Shown here in pieces: positions 35,453 to 45,749 of a stretch of 64,000 nt of DNA (position 1 is its first letter; the number at the start of each line of letters is the position of its first letter). The DNA lies in the NCBI RefSeq assembly GCF_004770265.1, contig NZ_RQGQ01000020.1:59904-123903 (forward strand), written 5' to 3'. The notes under the pieces are model-generated. The model saw nothing but the letters and a program-made list of their open reading frames with translations. It was not told the origin of the DNA and did no database searches. Source of the DNA: Leptospira congkakensis. GTDB lineage: Bacteria; Spirochaetota; Leptospiria; Leptospirales; Leptospiraceae. Both the position numbers and the translations under genes were made by a program.

Positions 35453-37219
35453 ATGCTATCCGATGAGAAACGCAATCGATTTTTACAGTTACTGAAGGAA
35501 TCCACCAAAGACGAATGGGTGTGGATGTCCGGATATTTGTCTGCTCTCACGCAGGCAAGCATTGGAGGAAGTGTTGATGTTTCCCTCACTCCTCCCGTGA
35601 GTATAGATTCGGGAACAGACCCTTTACATGGAAATTTAAAAACCCAACCTATCCAATGCAGTGTGGTTTACGGAACAGAAACCGGGAACTCAAAGAAACT
35701 TGGAACAGAACTTGTTAAAAAACTAAAAGAGTTGGGAGTATCTGCAAAATTAAAAAGTACAGATACTTACAAAGCCAAAGATCTTAAAGAAGAAGAGTAT
35801 TTATTTGTAGTGGTGTCCACCCATGGCGACGGGGAACCACCTCAGGCTGCCAAACCATTCATCCAAATTTTGGCTGATTCAAAAGATTCATTATCAAAAG
35901 TTAAGTTCGCAGTTCTAGGGTTAGGTGATACGAGTTACCCTTTATTTTGCCAAACAGGTGAAGATGTAGATTCCATGTTGTCTAAGTTAGGTGCGGAGAG
36001 GATTCAACCATTAGGCAAATGTGACGTAGACTTTGAACTTGTTGCTAAACCTTGGATGAGTGAACTTATCTCTAAACTCAATGCACATTCTAAAACAGCT
36101 ACTACGCAAGCTGCCAAACCAACACAAAGTACTCAAACAAAACCGGCTACTGGTGGAAAGGTTGTTTATGAAGGATCTGTTGTGACCAATATCGTTTTGA
36201 ATGATGTTGGTGCTAGTAAATCAACAAGACATATCGAAATCAAAACCACAGTCCCAATCGATTATCTTCCTGGTGATAGTGCAGGTTTTCTTGCCTACAA
36301 CCGTGAGGAGGAAGTAAATCGAATTTTATCATTATTAAAAACAGATCGTGAAACTCGTGTTACCTATAAAGGGGAAACATGGATGGCATACGATTTGTTT
36401 CGTAAAAAAGTATCGGTTCGTTTTTTACCAGACCGTGTGATTCAAAAATATGCAGGACTTATTGGAAAAGAACTACCTTCGGGTAAATTGGACTTGGATG
36501 TTTTATTAACACTCAATCCTTCAGAAAAACAATTAGAATTACAAACTCTAGTAGATATTTTAGAACCAATTGTTCCTAGGTATTATTCAATCGCTTCTAG
36601 TCCATCGGCACATGGAGAGGATGAAGTTCACCTCACTGTCGCAGAAGTGGAAATAGAAACTTTTACTGGTTTAAAAACAGGTTTTTGTTCCGGATTTTTA
36701 GCAGAAATGAAAGAAGGAGATGTGGTTCCTTTTTTCATTCAAAGAAACAATTCCTTTCGATTGCCAAGTCCTGATACGGATATCATTATGATTGGGCCTG
36801 GTACTGGAATTGCACCTTTTCGAAGTTTTTTATTTGAAAGAGAACAAAATAGCGGAAACGGCAAAAACTGGTTATTTTTTGGAGAAAGAAATTTTGTCTC
36901 CGATTTTTATTACCAAACAGAACTTTTGGAACTAATGGATACTGGCGTATTACACAGGTTAAATGCTGCTTTCTCTCGTGATACAAAACAAAAAGTTTAT
37001 GTTCAGGATCGTATGGGTGAAAATGCAGCAGAACTTTTGAAGTGGATCGAAAGTGGAGCAGTGATTTATCTTTGTGGGTCAAAAGATCCAATGAGTAAAG
37101 ACGTCGACCGCAAACTCATTGAAATTTTATCAGAAAGAACATTTGATACAGGAAAAGAAGCTTCTGATTATCTAAAGGAATTAGAAGAAGCCGGTCGCTA
37201 CATTAAGGACGTTTACTGA
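35453..37219 (+). CDS. cysJ: Sulfite reductase flavoprotein (alpha) subunit
   Basis: NADPH-dependent reductase of 588 residues that passes electrons through FAD and FMN to CysI. It has an N-terminal flavodoxin domain (VVYGTETGNSKKLG, STHGDGEPPQAAKPF, LGLGDTSYPLFCQ), a Thr/Lys/Gln linker, an FAD domain (PRYYSIASSP, GFCSGFLAEM) and an NADPH domain (MIGPGTGIAPFRSFL, then CGSKDPMSKDV). It starts at ATG 35453. cysI follows eight bases downstream. Confidence 0.93.
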   Translation: MLSDEKRNRFLQLLKESTKDEWVWMSGYLSALTQASIGGSVDVSLTPPVSIDSGTDPLHGNLKTQPIQCSVVYGTETGNSKKLGTELVKKLKELGVSAKLKSTDTYKAKDLKEEEYLFVVVSTHGDGEPPQAAKPFIQILADSKDSLSKVKFAVLGLGDTSYPLFCQTGEDVDSMLSKLGAERIQPLGKCDVDFELVAKPWMSELISKLNAHSKTATTQAAKPTQSTQTKPATGGKVVYEGSVVTNIVLNDVGASKSTRHIEIKTTVPIDYLPGDSAGFLAYNREEEVNRILSLLKTDRETRVTYKGETWMAYDLFRKKVSVRFLPDRVIQKYAGLIGKELPSGKLDLDVLLTLNPSEKQLELQTLVDILEPIVPRYYSIASSPSAHGEDEVHLTVAEVEIETFTGLKTGFCSGFLAEMKEGDVVPFFIQRNNSFRLPSPDTDIIMIGPGTGIAPFRSFLFEREQNSGNGKNWLFFGERNFVSDFYYQTELLELMDTGVLHRLNAAFSRDTKQKVYVQDRMGENAAELLKWIESGAVIYLCGSKDPMSKDVDRKLIEILSERTFDTGKEASDYLKELEEAGRYIKDVY

Positions 37220-37226
37220 GGTAATC

Positions 37227-38894
37227 ATGGCAGAACAAAAAAAAGAAACATTAGCAGAAAAAGTTAAACGCCTCAGTCGAGGACTCAGAGGATCTCTTGT
37301 TGACAGTTTGAAAGATGAACACACTGGATCACTTCGTTCTGATGACCAACTACTACTTAAGTTCCATGGAATGTACCAACAAGATGATAGGGATCGAAGA
37401 GAAGAACGGGCGGCTAAAAAATTAGATCGTTTGTATTCTTTTATGATTCGTTTGAGAATTCCTGGTGGGATGATTGGGCCTGTTCATTGGGAAGCATTAC
37501 ACAATGTGGCTGGTGAAAATTCTACAGGAACCATCAAAATCACCACTCGTCAAACGGTTCAACTTCATGGTATTTTAAAATCAAAAATCAAACCAACAAT
37601 CAAAGCATTTGATTCTGTGTTTTTGGATTCTATTGCTGCTTGTGGTGATGTGAATCGTAACGTAACTTGTACATCCAATCCGGCGACAAGTCCCTTACAC
37701 AAAGAAGTGTTTGGATATGCTGGTGAAATTAGTAGATCTTTATTGCCGAAAACAAGAGCTTATTATGAGATTTGGCTGGATGAAAATCTTTTAGCAGAAA
37801 AGGAAGAACCAGAAGATCCATTATATAAAGATGTATATCTTCCTCGTAAGTTTAAAATTGCGATTGCGATTCCCCCTTACAACGATGTGGATCTTTTTAC
37901 AAATGACATTGGGCTTATTGCTATTATTGAAAATGGACAACTCCTTGGTTTCAATGTGGCAGTGGGTGGGGGACTAGGAACCACTCATGGAAATCCTGAT
38001 ACGTACCCACGTGTTGGAACTGTATTTGGTTTTATTCCTAAAAAAGATATTTTAAAAGTTGTTTATGAAATTGTTACCGTCCAAAGAGATTTTGGAAACC
38101 GTGAAGATAGAAAACTATCTCGTTTGAAATACACTTTGGATCGCCTTGGTGTTGAATTCTACAAAAGAGAAGTAGAAAAACGAGTTGGGATTAGTTTTGA
38201 ACCAGCAAAAGATTATCAGTTCACACAAAGATCTGATGATTTTGGTTGGAGACAAGATGTCGCAGGTAACTGGCATTATACTGTATTTGTGGAAAATGGT
38301 CGTGTTTGTGATGAACATGGTTATAACTTAAAAACAGCCCTTTTGGAAGTTTCCAAAACAAGACGTGCCACATTTCGATTCACTTGTAACCAAAACCTAA
38401 TTTTATCAGATATTTTTCCAAAAGATAAAGATCTCATTGAATCCATCCTTGTGAAGTTTGGGATCCAAAGAAAAACTAACGAAGTTTCCGAGATCCGCAA
38501 AAATTCCATCGCTTGTGTGGCGCTTAGCACTTGTTCATTGGCATTGGCAGAAGGTCAGAGATACCTTCCTAGTCTAATTGATAAAATTGAGCCTATCCTT
38601 GGAAAACATGGACTAGCTGATGAACCAGTATCGATCCGAATGACCGGATGTCCGAATGGATGTGCAAGACCATACATTTCAGAGATTGGACTTGTGGGAA
38701 CGTCTTATGGAAAATACAATTTACACTTAGGTGCTGATGCGGAAGGTTACCGACTCAATCGTAAGTATAAAGAAGATTTGGATGAGACAGCTATTTTATC
38801 TGAACTAGATGGACTCTTTGGAAGATTCTCGAAAGAGAGAAATTCCAAAGAATCGTTTGGGGATTATATCAATCGAATTGGAATCTTAAATTAA
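37227..38894 (+). CDS. cysI: Sulfite reductase hemoprotein (beta) subunit
   Basis: Reduces sulfite to sulfide with six electrons from CysJ. It is 555 residues. The [4Fe-4S]/siroheme cysteines are C430 and C436 (CVALSTCSLA) and C475 and C479 (TGCPNGCARP), in the family spacing. TTRQTVQLHGI and CTSNPATS provide siroheme and anion-binding parts. A GAGGTAAT ribosome site lies just after the cysJ stop. Its stop overlaps the convergent symporter gene by four bases. Confidence 0.94.
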   Translation: MAEQKKETLAEKVKRLSRGLRGSLVDSLKDEHTGSLRSDDQLLLKFHGMYQQDDRDRREERAAKKLDRLYSFMIRLRIPGGMIGPVHWEALHNVAGENSTGTIKITTRQTVQLHGILKSKIKPTIKAFDSVFLDSIAACGDVNRNVTCTSNPATSPLHKEVFGYAGEISRSLLPKTRAYYEIWLDENLLAEKEEPEDPLYKDVYLPRKFKIAIAIPPYNDVDLFTNDIGLIAIIENGQLLGFNVAVGGGLGTTHGNPDTYPRVGTVFGFIPKKDILKVVYEIVTVQRDFGNREDRKLSRLKYTLDRLGVEFYKREVEKRVGISFEPAKDYQFTQRSDDFGWRQDVAGNWHYTVFVENGRVCDEHGYNLKTALLEVSKTRRATFRFTCNQNLILSDIFPKDKDLIESILVKFGIQRKTNEVSEIRKNSIACVALSTCSLALAEGQRYLPSLIDKIEPILGKHGLADEPVSIRMTGCPNGCARPYISEIGLVGTSYGKYNLHLGADAEGYRLNRKYKEDLDETAILSELDGLFGRFSKERNSKESFGDYINRIGILN

Positions 38895-39799
38895 GATTCC
38901 AATTCTTTCGGAGCAGTTCTGTTCCAATAAGTAGCAATGGCGGCACCGGCAATCAGGTGCCAAATTCCCCACCATGCACAAATCATAGCCATTCCACCCA
39001 GGCCATCAAAGAAACCAAAAACAATGGCAAGACCGAGGCTTGAGTTTTGAATGCCCGTTTCTATGGCTACCGTCTTTCTATCACCAAGTGGTAATCGGAA
39101 TAGTTTGGCAAAGTAATATCCAAGAGACAGTCCTGCAAGGTTCATCACGAATACAAGTCCAAAGAGAAGGTGGATGTATTCTTTAAAGAATTTGAAATTG
39201 GTTGCAAGTGCTCCTACAATAAAAAAGCCGAGTAATAAAATGGAAATCCTTTGTACGGCTTTTTTTACCGTATGTGTGAGTTTTGGGAATAGTTTTTGAA
39301 AAAGAATTCCGAGTATCAGTGGGACAACAAGGAGTACCGTGATGGAAACCAAAATCTCATAGGGACTCACTGAGATGGACTTAAGATATTCTCTCGTGAC
39401 CGGGAGTAAATTTCCCCAAAAGAAAAATCCAATCGGAGTTAGAATAAAAGAGAATGCTGAAGAGAAGGTTGTTAGACTCACAGAGAGTGCTAAATTTCCT
39501 TTTGCCAAATGTGTGAAAAAGTTGGACATATTCCCACCAGGACATGCTGCCACAAGCACCATTCCCAGAGCAAGGCCAGGGTGTGGGTTAATCACCCAAA
39601 TGATCAGTAGGGTGGCTACTGGTAACAATATATATTGACTGAAAAGACCAACAAACGCTGGTTTTGGGTATCGTAAAAGATGTTTGAAGTCTTGGAGTTT
39701 TAATTCCAGAGCAATTCCAAACATAATAAAACCAACCAGTGCATTGATTAGATACACTGAGTCTTTGTTAAAATTGAGGCGAACTGCATTGATATCCAT
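38891..39799 (-). CDS. Bile acid:sodium symporter-family (BASS) transporter
   Basis: A 302-residue polytopic membrane protein of the BASS superfamily. It has about nine or ten hydrophobic helices, the motif GMVLVAACPGGNMSNFFTHLAKGN (a discontinuous Na+-binding helix) and ETGIQNSSLGLAIVF in the second repeat. The usual substrates are organic anions. It shares an operon-like junction with the dioxygenase gene (stop and start adjacent). Together they could import and process an organic sulfur or carboxylate compound; this is inference from context. Confidence 0.85.
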   Translation of the reverse strand: MDINAVRLNFNKDSVYLINALVGFIMFGIALELKLQDFKHLLRYPKPAFVGLFSQYILLPVATLLIIWVINPHPGLALGMVLVAACPGGNMSNFFTHLAKGNLALSVSLTTFSSAFSFILTPIGFFFWGNLLPVTREYLKSISVSPYEILVSITVLLVVPLILGILFQKLFPKLTHTVKKAVQRISILLLGFFIVGALATNFKFFKEYIHLLFGLVFVMNLAGLSLGYYFAKLFRLPLGDRKTVAIETGIQNSSLGLAIVFGFFDGLGGMAMICAWWGIWHLIAGAAIATYWNRTAPKELES

Positions 39800-40870
39800 T
39801 TAATCTGACCAACCTACTAGAATACGACGGGGACCGGTAAAGGGTAGTCTACCATGGGAAACGGATAAGTTATCAATGATGAGAACGTCTCCTGTTTGCC
39901 AAGGAATGGCTACCAGATGTTTCCAGAAAACATTTGTTATGGATTGCATTTCTCCAGTAGAAATTTCTTCTCCATTTCCATAAGTAACATGTACGTCGTG
40001 TGACTCTTGTCCGGATATCCTTTTGATTATAGTGAGGAGTGTGAGTAGAAGTGCAACACCAAGAGAACGAAATGTTTTTTGTCTTTTGAAAATTTTCCAT
40101 ACTTCACTCACAGCTGCTTGGTAATGAAACGTTTGTGAATGGTTATGCCATGCCGTTGTTTTGGCTTCTGGATGTACTCGAAATCCAGATTGTTCATTGG
40201 TTATGGTTAAAGAATCCGTTCCCGACCAATCTAATTTAAATCTGTTTTTATCAGAAATCTTTTTGACTTCCTCAAGGTTTGTGGTTCCAAACATTTCATC
40301 CCAACGTTTTGTTTTCCATAATGAAAAACGTGCTGTGGTAGATGGACCATCATAACGCCGTCTATAACGAATTCCATGTTTTTGGATTTTATCTTTGATT
40401 TTAGGATCTACATCTTTGTAAATTTCTCTAAGATCGGTAAGTGGAGTTTCTCCTCCCGTTTCGGAAGCTTTTTCCGCATAAAAAAATAAAAGTTTGGGAG
40501 GGTTGTCGAGAAAACTCATCTCGGCATGTTGCATGATGGGGTAGTGAGGTGGCAATTCACTTGCAGTAAACACATGTTTGACGACTTGATCCCTGGGAGA
40601 AGTTCCTAAATAAAACTCACCCAACTTTTTTTCTTCCGTAGCAAATAGGATGGACTGAAAGTCGGTAGCTTGATGAACAGGGAAGCCGCGAAAGAGGACG
40701 GCACCATAGGTTTTCAAATCCTCTCGCCATTCTTTCTGGTTCTTTTGGATCCAATGGGTCAGATCTTCCAGATCCCTTTCTTCGGCGGGTTCGTAAACGA
40801 TGGGAAGTTTGGTCTCCCCGATAAAGGATTTACGGATCCATTTGGTTTTTGTCGTAGTGGCCTTACTCAT
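39800..40870 (-). CDS. TauD/TfdA-family Fe(II)/2-oxoglutarate dioxygenase
   Basis: A 356-residue non-haem iron dioxygenase. The facial triad is visible as HAEMSF (His and Glu, in place of the usual HxD) and the distal His in DNLSVSHGRLPF, with the 2-oxoglutarate-binding arginine near the end in TGPRRILVGW. ASETGGETPLTDLREIY is typical of the SyrP/clavaminate-synthase-like branch. The substrate is unknown. Sulfonate use as in TauD is possible because sulfur genes surround it, but branch similarity argues for caution. Confidence 0.8.
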   Translation of the reverse strand: MSKATTTKTKWIRKSFIGETKLPIVYEPAEERDLEDLTHWIQKNQKEWREDLKTYGAVLFRGFPVHQATDFQSILFATEEKKLGEFYLGTSPRDQVVKHVFTASELPPHYPIMQHAEMSFLDNPPKLLFFYAEKASETGGETPLTDLREIYKDVDPKIKDKIQKHGIRYRRRYDGPSTTARFSLWKTKRWDEMFGTTNLEEVKKISDKNRFKLDWSGTDSLTITNEQSGFRVHPEAKTTAWHNHSQTFHYQAAVSEVWKIFKRQKTFRSLGVALLLTLLTIIKRISGQESHDVHVTYGNGEEISTGEMQSITNVFWKHLVAIPWQTGDVLIIDNLSVSHGRLPFTGPRRILVGWSD

Positions 40871-40938
40871 GCTACTGCCAGCTTAGCGAAATAGCATGTT
40901 TTAAATCAAGAAAAAATCTGTTATATTGAACTAAAGTT

Positions 40939-42171
40939 CTACAATAACATTCCTGCTGCCACGGTCTGGTTGGTCCCTTCATCTACCAAAACAAAGCTAC
41001 CTGTCCCTCGAATTTGGGAATAAGGGTCATATGCCACCGGTTTCGCTGTTCGGATCGTTACTTTTCCTATTTCATTTAAGGCCAGGCTTGTCTGTTCCTT
41101 CTTTTCATGGGTGCTGGTTTCCACTCGGTATTCCAAAGAACGAATGGAAGCCTTTACTGCATTGGTCGTTTGGCGGAGTAAATACTTGGAACCGGGGGTC
41201 ATAACCTTTTGGTCCATCCAACAGATATGAGCTTCCAAATCTTGTGAGGTGGTTGGTTCCTGGCCACTGACCACTAACATATCACCTCGGCTTACATCAA
41301 TTTCATCTTCCAAACGAATGGCAACAGACATAGGTGCATAAGCCGTGTTGATCGAACCGGCATAGGTATCAATGGCTTTGATTTTTGATTTTAATCCACT
41401 GGGTAAAACGGTAATGGAATCACCAACGGTGAAATGTCCACTTCTGATTTGTCCCGCATAACCTCTGTAATCATGGTATTCAGTGGTTTGGGGGCGAATC
41501 ACATTTTGAACAGGAAATCTAGGAGCAGGGGATTCTTCTTCTGTACGGAGTTCGATGTCTTCCAAAAATCCAAGAAGTGACTTTTCTTTCCACCAAGGCA
41601 TAGACGAAGATAAATCTACCACATTGTCTCCATTCAGTGCGGAAATCGGAAGGAAGTGAATGGATTTTAAATCTAGGTCTTTTGCAAATTCTAAATATTG
41701 TTTTTTGATATTTAAAAATACTTCTTCGGAAAAATCTACCAAATCCATTTTGTTGATACAAACCACAACATAGGGAATTCTGAGTAGGGATACAATATAA
41801 GAGTGACGGTAAGTTTGTTCGATGACTCCTTTTCTGGCATCAATTAAAATGATCGCTAGGTCAGAGTTAGATGCTCCAGTCACCATGTTTCTTGTGTATT
41901 GGACATGGCCCGGTGCATCGGCAATGATAAACTTTCTTTTTGGAGTCGAAAAATATTTATAAGCAATGTCGATAGTGATCCCTTGTTCTCTTTCCGCTTT
42001 TAATCCATCGGTGAGTAGTGCTAGGTTGATTTGACCATTTACCTGTCCTGCTTTTTCAATGGCTTCTAATTGGTCTTGGAAAATGGATTTGCTATCGTAT
42101 AACAATCGTCCGATGAGGGTTGATTTCCCATCATCTACACTACCTGCAGTAATAAAACGTAAAATATCCAT
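40939..42171 (-). CDS. cysN: Sulfate adenylyltransferase subunit 1 (GTPase)
   Basis: GTPase subunit of ATP sulfurylase, which activates sulfate to APS. It is 410 residues. It has the EF-Tu-like P loop TAGSVDDGKSTLIGRLLYD, DAPGHVQYTRNM and NKMD motifs. There is no C-terminal APS-kinase domain, as expected if the reductase uses APS. The start shares one base with the cysD stop, so the genes are coupled. An inverted repeat GAACTAAAGTTC (40928-40939) touches the stop codon. Confidence 0.94.
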   Translation of the reverse strand: MDILRFITAGSVDDGKSTLIGRLLYDSKSIFQDQLEAIEKAGQVNGQINLALLTDGLKAEREQGITIDIAYKYFSTPKRKFIIADAPGHVQYTRNMVTGASNSDLAIILIDARKGVIEQTYRHSYIVSLLRIPYVVVCINKMDLVDFSEEVFLNIKKQYLEFAKDLDLKSIHFLPISALNGDNVVDLSSSMPWWKEKSLLGFLEDIELRTEEESPAPRFPVQNVIRPQTTEYHDYRGYAGQIRSGHFTVGDSITVLPSGLKSKIKAIDTYAGSINTAYAPMSVAIRLEDEIDVSRGDMLVVSGQEPTTSQDLEAHICWMDQKVMTPGSKYLLRQTTNAVKASIRSLEYRVETSTHEKKEQTSLALNEIGKVTIRTAKPVAYDPYSQIRGTGSFVLVDEGTNQTVAAGMLL

Positions 42172-43079
42172 TAAAAGTATCCGCCTTTTTTTCTGTCTTC
42201 CATTGCAGCTTCGGAACGTTTGTCATCCAAACGAGATCCTCTTTCTGTAGTTCTTGAAACTTGAATTTCTCGAATGATATCATCGATTGTATTGGCTTCT
42301 GATTCTACGGCCGCTGTACAAGTCATATCACCTACAGTTCGGAAACGAACAGTTCTTGTTTCTACCTTGTCGGTATTGTCTAAACTAATGAATTTTGATA
42401 CCGGAAATACTAGGTCTTCTCGCCAAACAATTTCTCTTTGGTGAGAAAAATACAAAGATGGGAGTTCGATATTTTCTTTACGAATGTATTCCCAAACATC
42501 TAGTTCTGTCCAGTTGCTGATCGGGAACACTCGAACATTTTCACCCACATGGATTTTTCCATTATAGATATTCCAAAGTTCTGGGCGTTGGAGTTTCGGA
42601 TCCCAAGATCCAAATTCATCTCTTACGGAAAAAATTCTTTCTTTAGCGCGAGCTTTTTCTTCATCCCGACGAGCCCCGCCAATACAAGCATCAAACTTAA
42701 ACTCTGCAATTGTATCCAGAAGGGTTACTGCTTGGATACCGTTACGACTTGGGAACTTTCCTTTTTCTTCGACAGCCTTTCCTTGGTCGATAGAGTCTTG
42801 CACATAACGAACTACAAGTTTTTCACCTGTTCGCTCTGCTAAATCATCTCTGAATTTTAGCGCCTCATCAAAGTTATGCCCAGTATCAATATGAACGAGT
42901 GGAAATGGAAATTTTCCAGGTCGAAAAGCTTTTAGTGCAAGATGTACGAGACAAATCGAGTCTTTTCCTCCTGAAAATAGAAGGGCAGGTCTTTCAAATT
43001 GTGCCGCCACTTCTCTTAAAATATAGATGGCTTCCGACTCTAGTTGGTCTAGATGGGAAAGTCTATGTAAATCGGTCAT
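42171..43079 (-). CDS. cysD: Sulfate adenylyltransferase subunit 2
   Basis: Catalytic subunit of ATP sulfurylase, 302 residues. It has the PP-loop motif LLFSGGKDSICLVHLA, HIDTGHNFDEALKFRD, GGARRDEEKARAKERIFSVRD and the zinc-free C-terminal segment RFRTVGDMTCTAAVES. It lies between cysH and cysN on the same strand, seven bases after cysH. Confidence 0.95.
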   Translation of the reverse strand: MTDLHRLSHLDQLESEAIYILREVAAQFERPALLFSGGKDSICLVHLALKAFRPGKFPFPLVHIDTGHNFDEALKFRDDLAERTGEKLVVRYVQDSIDQGKAVEEKGKFPSRNGIQAVTLLDTIAEFKFDACIGGARRDEEKARAKERIFSVRDEFGSWDPKLQRPELWNIYNGKIHVGENVRVFPISNWTELDVWEYIRKENIELPSLYFSHQREIVWREDLVFPVSKFISLDNTDKVETRTVRFRTVGDMTCTAAVESEANTIDDIIREIQVSRTTERGSRLDDKRSEAAMEDRKKGGYF

Positions 43080-43086
43080 GTTGGTA

Positions 43087-43821
43087 TTATCCTTTTTTCG
43101 GTGTGAGTTTGCCGTCTACCCAGTGTAAGCCGCACTCTTTTTTAGATTCTTGTTCCCACCACCATCGACCTGCACGAAAGTCTTCTCCTGGTTCAATGGC
43201 ACGGGTGCAAGGTGCACAACCAATGCTTGGAAAACCTTTGTCGTGTAATAGGTTGTATGGTACATTGTGTTCTCTGATATACTTCCAAGTATCTTCAAAG
43301 GACCATAAAAGTAGTGGTTGGTATTTAATTAAATTTCTTTGGGGATCCGATTCGAAAATAGACATTTCGGTTCTAAATCCTGATTGGTCTTTTCGAAGTC
43401 CAGTCACCCAAACTTCTGTGTCTTTTAAAATGGCATCAAGAGGAACGAGTTTGCGAATCCGACAACATTCTTTTCGTAAATCTAAAGAATCATAAAATGC
43501 ATTCGGTCCATTCTCTTCTACAAAACCTTGGATTTCTTTCTCGTTTGGATAAAAGGCTTCAATTTTTGCCCCATAACGGATGTTTGTTTTTTGCCAAACA
43601 TCATAGGTCTCTTGGAAGAGTCGCCCGGTATCCAAAGTGGCAATCCGAATGTCGATTTTGTTTGCGAGAATCGCATGAGTGATGGCTTGGTCTTCCAATC
43701 CAAAACTGGTAGTGAACACAGCCTTGCCTGGAAAATCCAAACTAAGTTGCCTTAATCCCTGTTCTAGGGAGAGGGAGGTATAGGTTTCTGTCAAAACTTC
43801 CAAATTTCCCATTTTTTCCAA
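43087..43821 (-). CDS. cysH: Adenylyl-sulfate (APS) reductase, assimilatory
   Basis: Reduces activated sulfate to sulfite with thioredoxin. It is 244 residues. The PP-loop region is TTSFGLEDQAITHAIL. Two cysteine pairs, KECCRIRKL and GCAPCTRA, are the [4Fe-4S] ligands that mark APS-using enzymes; PAPS-only reductases lack them. This fits the absence of cysC in the window. The catalytic C-terminal cysteine is in KKECGLHW. First gene of the cysH-cysD-cysN operon. Confidence 0.93.
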   Translation of the reverse strand: MEKMGNLEVLTETYTSLSLEQGLRQLSLDFPGKAVFTTSFGLEDQAITHAILANKIDIRIATLDTGRLFQETYDVWQKTNIRYGAKIEAFYPNEKEIQGFVEENGPNAFYDSLDLRKECCRIRKLVPLDAILKDTEVWVTGLRKDQSGFRTEMSIFESDPQRNLIKYQPLLLWSFEDTWKYIREHNVPYNLLHDKGFPSIGCAPCTRAIEPGEDFRAGRWWWEQESKKECGLHWVDGKLTPKKG

Positions 43822-43828
43822 TCCTACC

Positions 43829-43851
43829 GTCCAATGTTTTGTATATTGGAC
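43829..43851 (-). promoter_or_regulatory. Inverted repeat upstream of cysH
   Basis: GTCCAAT (43829-43835) and ATTGGAC (43845-43851) form perfect 7-base arms around a 9-base centre, 8-30 bases before the cysH start. It could be an operator for sulfur control or a 5' leader hairpin. The structure is seen; the function is inferred. Confidence 0.45.
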
Positions 43852-43879
43852 GATTTGTAAACTATATTAGCGGAAAATA

Positions 43880-44944
43880 CTAGATAGAGAAGTCTTCTAC
43901 GTATACTTTTGCTTTTTTTATCCTTAAATAGACCGTCTCGCCGGGCAAAAGGTTCAAAAGACGATAGGTTTCCTGTTCCAGAACGGATTCAATCAGAGTG
44001 CCTGTATCCACTCGTTTGAGTTCCACTCGCACATTCCTTCCCGTAGAATGGATGTATTGGATTTCCGCTGCGATCCCTTGGTCAGGTTCCCTCACAATTT
44101 CCACATCATAAGGACGAACATAAGCCACGGCTACCGATTCCTTTACATCTTGGTGTTCGGAACTGTCGAGAGCCAAGTTTCCAATTTTGGTTGTCCCTTC
44201 TTCGATGCGACCATGGAAAAGATTCACGTCTCCGAGGAAATGAAAAACAAAAGGGGATTTAGGTTTGTTATACACCTCGTCTGGACTTCCTACCTGTTCC
44301 AATTGGCCTTGGTTTAAGATAACAATCCGATCACTCACTTCGAGTGCTTCTTCTTGGTCATGAGTTACAAAAACACTTGTTATGTGGATTTCGTCATGCA
44401 GTCTTCGTAACCAGTTCCGTAATTCCTTTCTGACTTTGGCATCAAGGGCTCCGAAAGGTTCATCGAGTAATAAAAATTTTGGTTCGATGGCAAGGGCACG
44501 AGCGAGTGCCACTCGTTGGCGTTGGCCTCCAGACAATTCATGTGGGTATCGGTTATGAAACTTTTCGAGTTGGATGAGTGTGAGTAATTTAGAAACCTTT
44601 TCCCCAATTTCTTTTTTCGATGGCCTGGATGTTTTTGGTCTTACTTCCAATCCAAAGGCTATGTTTTCGGCAATGGTCATATGGCGAAAGAGGGCATAGT
44701 GTTGGAAAACAAAACCCACTTCTCCATTTTGAATTTTGGAGGTGGATAGATTTTCTCCTACAAACTCCACCTTTCCCGAAGATGGTTCTTCGAGTCCGGC
44801 GATGATTCGGAGTAAGGTTGTTTTTCCTGAACCGGAAGGTCCAAGGAGAGCCACAAGTTCTCCGTCTGGAATGGAGAGGTTGACCTCTTTTAGTGCGGTG
44901 AACGACCCAAAGGTTTTATTTACGTTATTAATTTCAATCGGCAT
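43880..44944 (-). CDS. cysA: Sulfate ABC transporter ATP-binding protein
   Basis: ATPase of the sulfate/thiosulfate importer, 354 residues. It has Walker [16 protein letters not shown], the Q loop [14 protein letters not shown], the signature [15 protein letters not shown], Walker [13 protein letters not shown] and the H loop [11 protein letters not shown]. The C-terminal TOBE-like part is present. It overlaps cysW by 11 bases, the last gene of the transporter operon. Confidence 0.94.
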   Translation of the reverse strand: MPIEINNVNKTFGSFTALKEVNLSIPDGELVALLGPSGSGKTTLLRIIAGLEEPSSGKVEFVGENLSTSKIQNGEVGFVFQHYALFRHMTIAENIAFGLEVRPKTSRPSKKEIGEKVSKLLTLIQLEKFHNRYPHELSGGQRQRVALARALAIEPKFLLLDEPFGALDAKVRKELRNWLRRLHDEIHITSVFVTHDQEEALEVSDRIVILNQGQLEQVGSPDEVYNKPKSPFVFHFLGDVNLFHGRIEEGTTKIGNLALDSSEHQDVKESVAVAYVRPYDVEIVREPDQGIAAEIQYIHSTGRNVRVELKRVDTGTLIESVLEQETYRLLNLLPGETVYLRIKKAKVYVEDFSI

Positions 44945-45749
44945 TTTTTCTGCTCGCAGTTCGTTTTTCCAAAATCAATTTAAAGATGAGAGTGAGTAGA
45001 GAGAGAAACACTAGTAACGTGGCACAAGAAAAAGCACCTACCGAATCAAACTCGTTGTATAACATTTCTATGTGGAGGGGGAGAGTGGTTGTTTTTCCTC
45101 GAATATGACCACTGAGTACTGACACAGCTCCAAACTCACCCATGGCTCTTGCATTACAAAGAATGATTCCGTATAACAGTCCCCATTTGATATTGGGAAG
45201 GATGACACGTCTCAAAAGTTGAAAGAAACTTGCACCGAGTAACATCCCTGCTTCTTCTTCCTCTCTCCCTTGGCTTTGCATCAGTGGAATGAGTTCCCGG
45301 GCAACAAAAGGAAAGGTAATGAATACAGTCGCAAGGATAAGACCCGGTGTATTAAAAACAATTTTGATTCCATGCGCGGTAAGAAAGTCACCAAAGTAAC
45401 CTTGTCTTCCAAATAACAATAAAAAGATAAGACCAGAAACCACAGGAGATACGGCAAAGGGGCTATCGATAATGGTGACTAAAATATTTTTCCCAGGAAA
45501 GTTAAATCTCGTAATTGTAAAGGCAGCAGTCACACCAAAGAGAGTATTTAATACTACAGAGACGAGAGAAACTTTGACTGTAAGTCCAATGGCATAAAGT
45601 GCATATTCTCCAGTGATGGAGCTGATATACTTCTCATAACCTTCTGAAAACGCTTCCGAGAACACAGTATAAATTGGCAAAAGAAGGATGATCCCAGCAA
45701 GGAAGTAAGCTAAAATTACCAGAAAAATGGGTATAATTTTGATTTTCAT
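44934..45749 (-). CDS. cysW: Sulfate ABC transporter permease CysW
   Basis: Second permease of the sulfate importer, 271 residues with about six transmembrane helices. The cytoplasmic coupling motif is [27 protein letters not shown] (the EAA loop). [21 protein letters not shown] is typical of CysT/CysW. It overlaps cysT by four bases. Confidence 0.92.
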   Translation of the reverse strand: MKIKIIPIFLVILAYFLAGIILLLPIYTVFSEAFSEGYEKYISSITGEYALYAIGLTVKVSLVSVVLNTLFGVTAAFTITRFNFPGKNILVTIIDSPFAVSPVVSGLIFLLLFGRQGYFGDFLTAHGIKIVFNTPGLILATVFITFPFVARELIPLMQSQGREEEEAGMLLGASFFQLLRRVILPNIKWGLLYGIILCNARAMGEFGAVSVLSGHIRGKTTTLPLHIEMLYNEFDSVGAFSCATLLVFLSLLTLIFKLILEKRTASRKNAD

